DNA of 7,285 nucleotides. Origin: Candidatus Geohydrothermomicrobium daggyaiense (GTDB taxonomy: Bacteria; Actinomycetota; Geothermincolia; Fen-727; JACVIW01). The notes below the pieces were generated by a model that did no database searches, had not been told where the DNA came from, and saw only the letters and a list, made by a program, of their open reading frames with translations. Location: assembly GCA_015711695.1 (NCBI GenBank), contig JACVIW010000117.1, positions 1-7,285 of the forward strand, in the 5' to 3' direction. Of the stretch, positions 5,843 through 7,285 are shown piece by piece. The position numbers and the translations under genes are program-made. How positions within the stretch are numbered: position 1 is the stretch's first letter; each line of letters begins with the position of its first letter.

Positions 5843-5870
5843 GACAATTATTCCTGTCCGAAACCCTTAC

Positions 5871-6884
5871 TCAAATTGCCCTGCCCAGAGCTTGAGCGAC
5901 CTTCTTGAGATCTTCCATCATACATTCGAACTCTTCGAAGTTAAGAGCCTGGGGGCCATCGCAGAGAGCTCTTTTGGGATCCGGATGGATTTCAACCATG
6001 ATTCCATCCGCTCCCGCGGCAAGAGCAGCTTTTGCCAGATCAGCTACGATCTCTCTTTTGCCGGTGGCGTGGCTCGGGTCAACTATCACAGGTAGATGGC
6101 TTAAGCGCTTCACGATGGGGACAGAACTCAAGTCGAGGGTATTCCTGGTCGCAGTCTCAAAGGTCCTTATTCCCCTTTCGCACAGAATCACGTTTCGGTT
6201 GCCTCCCCGAACAATGTACTCGGCTGCCATCAGCCACTCCTCAACTGTCGCGGACATTCCCCTTTTCAGCATGACCGGTTTCTGTTGCATTCCTACCTCT
6301 CTTAAGAGAAGAAAGTTCTGCATGTTCCTCGCTCCAATCTGCAACATATCCACGTAATTCGCCACCATGACCACGTGTCTCACGTCGACAACCTCCGTGA
6401 CAACAGGTAACCCAGTAATCGATCTCGCTCTCTTCAAAAGCCGAAGCCCTTCTTCGCCCAAACCCTGGAATGAGTACGGAGAAGTTCTCGGCTTGAAAGC
6501 TCCGCCACGCAACATGACAGCCCCCGCAGTCATTACTTTTTCCGCGCAGGCCATCAGTTGATCCTCACTTTCAACCGCGCACGGCCCCGCTATCACACAA
6601 AACTGCTCCGAGCCGAATTTTGCCCGTCCTACTTCAACAACGGAATTATCAGGATGAAATTCCCTGCTCACGAGCTTGTAAGGTTTCATTACGGGCATGA
6701 TCTTCTCCACGCCCGGCATCGCAGCAATAGGAAGCTGGTCAATTTTTTCCTCATCGCCGATTACGCCTATAATAGTTCGAAATTCCCCTTTTGAAAGATG
6801 TGCCTCAAGCCCTGCTTCATGAATTCTGTCAATGACGCTCTGTATTTCATCCTCCGTGGCGCCGCTTTTCATAACCACAATCAT
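5871..6884 (-). CDS. aroF: DAHP synthase, type I-beta with N-terminal ferredoxin-like domain
   Basis: Condenses phosphoenolpyruvate with erythrose-4-phosphate to DAHP, the first step of the shikimate pathway, using a divalent metal. At 337 aa it matches the Thermotoga maritima enzyme in length and register: the metal ligands fall at C102 (AGPCAVES), H272 (PSHATGKR), E298 (MVEIHP) and D309 (LCDGPQ). Also visible are GGAFKPRTSPYSFQGLG (127-143) of the PEP site, QIGARNMQN (182-190), LKRGMSATVEEW (206-217) and ERGIRTFETATRNTLDL (236-252). Residues 1 to about 70 form the ferredoxin-like regulatory domain, which in the Thermotoga enzyme mediates inhibition by aromatic amino acids. ATG 6884 has AGGGG 8 nt upstream. 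It lies 48 nt after aroH and 28 nt before tyrA, consistent with one operon committed to tyrosine. Some databases name this type aroG or aroA(G). Confidence 0.97.
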   Translation of the reverse strand: MIVVMKSGATEDEIQSVIDRIHEAGLEAHLSKGEFRTIIGVIGDEEKIDQLPIAAMPGVEKIMPVMKPYKLVSREFHPDNSVVEVGRAKFGSEQFCVIAGPCAVESEDQLMACAEKVMTAGAVMLRGGAFKPRTSPYSFQGLGEEGLRLLKRARSITGLPVVTEVVDVRHVVMVANYVDMLQIGARNMQNFLLLREVGMQQKPVMLKRGMSATVEEWLMAAEYIVRGGNRNVILCERGIRTFETATRNTLDLSSVPIVKRLSHLPVIVDPSHATGKREIVADLAKAALAAGADGIMVEIHPDPKRALCDGPQALNFEEFECMMEDLKKVAQALGRAI

Positions 6885-6915
6885 TGTTCATACCCCTATC
6901 TCATACAAATTCCAC

Positions 6916-6941
6916 CCCGAGAAGCAAGCGCTTTACTCGGG
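6916..6941 (-). other. RNA hairpin over the aroH stop / aroH-aroF junction
   Basis: CCCGAG (6941-6936) and CTCGGG (6921-6916) form 6 bp, extended by AAGC/GCTT around a GCTT loop with a 2-nt bulge. The aroH stop TAA (6935-6933) lies inside. No U-run follows, so it is not an intrinsic terminator; it might affect RNA stability or the aroH/aroF expression ratio. Confidence 0.35.
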
Positions 6942-7285
6942 TAAGTCCGTTCTTAATTGCCTTGCTTCTTTAAGATAAACATGTCTGAGCTGTTCTCTCG
7001 CCTTTTCCGTATAGACAAGCATCATAGCCCTAACAATCATGGGAATCGAACCCTCAACCGCAATCTCACGCGCGCACATAACTGGTATATGGCTTAAGCC
7101 AACCTTTCGCATTGCGGCCGCAGGAAACTCAGCTGTTATATCTTCAGTCGCGGTAAAGAAAACGAATATAATGTCTTCCGTTGCCACGTCGTTTCTGTCA
7201 AGCATCTCCTCAAGAAGTTCGGTAGTTGCACTTATGATATCCTCTTTCGTGTTCGAATCGACACTCACGGCTCCTCTTAAAGCCC
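6933..7285 (-). CDS. aroH: Chorismate mutase, AroH class, partial (5' end beyond the right edge)
   Basis: Rearranges chorismate to prephenate, the branch point to tyrosine and phenylalanine. It belongs to the trimeric AroH fold of Bacillus subtilis and Thermus rather than the helical AroQ fold. Residues matching the B. subtilis active site are visible: Arg of LRGA (Arg7), FPAAAMR (Phe57, Ala59, Arg63), CARE (Cys75, Glu78), the Arg of IVRAMM (Arg90), and RHVYLKEA...LR (Tyr108, Arg116). The first in-window start, GTG 7268, is not the real one: the frame stays open to the edge and encodes ALRGA just before it, the conserved N-terminus that holds a substrate-binding Arg. The GAGGAG there is the Arg-Gly codons, not a ribosome site. 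Probably only a few residues are missing. The stop lies 48 nt before aroF. It feeds prephenate to tyrA in the same cluster. Confidence 0.93.
   Translation of the reverse strand, partial: ALRGAVSVDSNTKEDIISATTELLEEMLDRNDVATEDIIFVFFTATEDITAEFPAAAMRKVGLSHIPVMCAREIAVEGSIPMIVRAMMLVYTEKAREQLRHVYLKEARQLRTDLPE

Noticed and set aside
5905..6357. Plus-strand 150-codon frame opposite aroF
   Set aside because: aroF has all metal ligands in register with the known enzyme; the opposite frame has no motif or ribosome site.

Overview
The window is a minus-strand stretch of bacterial chromosome. Reading right to left it carries aroH (partial), aroF, tyrA, aroA, cmk, a trp-type leader/attenuator, a TrpB2-type tryptophan synthase beta gene, and a partial zinc-ribbon membrane protein gene. 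All supported genes point the same way, and plus-strand open frames are shadows. GC content looks moderate. The combination of a Thermotoga-like type I-beta DAHP synthase, an AroH-fold chorismate mutase, a TyrA with a C-terminal ACT domain, the aroA-cmk pair and TrpB2 suggests a free-living, amino-acid-prototrophic, non-proteobacterial lineage (Firmicutes or deep Actinobacteria/candidate-phylum style). No phylogenetic marker is present, so this is a loose guess. No mobile element, CRISPR array, tRNA or rRNA was seen.

Positions 7285-2628 form an aromatic amino acid cluster. AroF makes DAHP, the entry metabolite of the shikimate pathway. AroA makes EPSP, the penultimate intermediate before chorismate. 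AroH turns chorismate into prephenate, and TyrA takes prephenate toward tyrosine. cmk (CMP/dCMP kinase) is a common passenger next to aroA. Spacing is tight (48 nt, 28 nt, about 120 nt, then a 4-nt overlap), so one operon is likely, with its promoter to the right of the window. aroH runs off the right edge: its substrate-binding RGA motif lies upstream of the first in-window GTG.

Positions 2627-2303 are the most interesting part. A good sigma70-type promoter (TTGAAA, 17 nt, TATATT) fires almost directly onto a 20-codon leader ORF ending KAGWWSP, with tandem Trp codons. Behind it lie mutually exclusive RNA hairpins of the classic trp attenuator kind (1:2, 2:3, 3:4 terminator). A second perfect terminator-like hairpin (5:6) follows, and its 5' arm and loop can pair over 9 contiguous bp with strand 4. 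This predicts a two-gate relay in which tryptophan starvation opens both terminators. The controlled gene is trpB2, with no trpA in the window, so Trp starvation would raise a stand-alone indole- or serine-using beta subunit.

Positions 991-1 hold a 195-nt spacer with a curious TAG-interrupted reading frame and an 11-bp inverted repeat, then a GTG-started gene for a protein with an N-terminal four-Cys zinc ribbon and about four membrane segments. That gene continues past the left edge.
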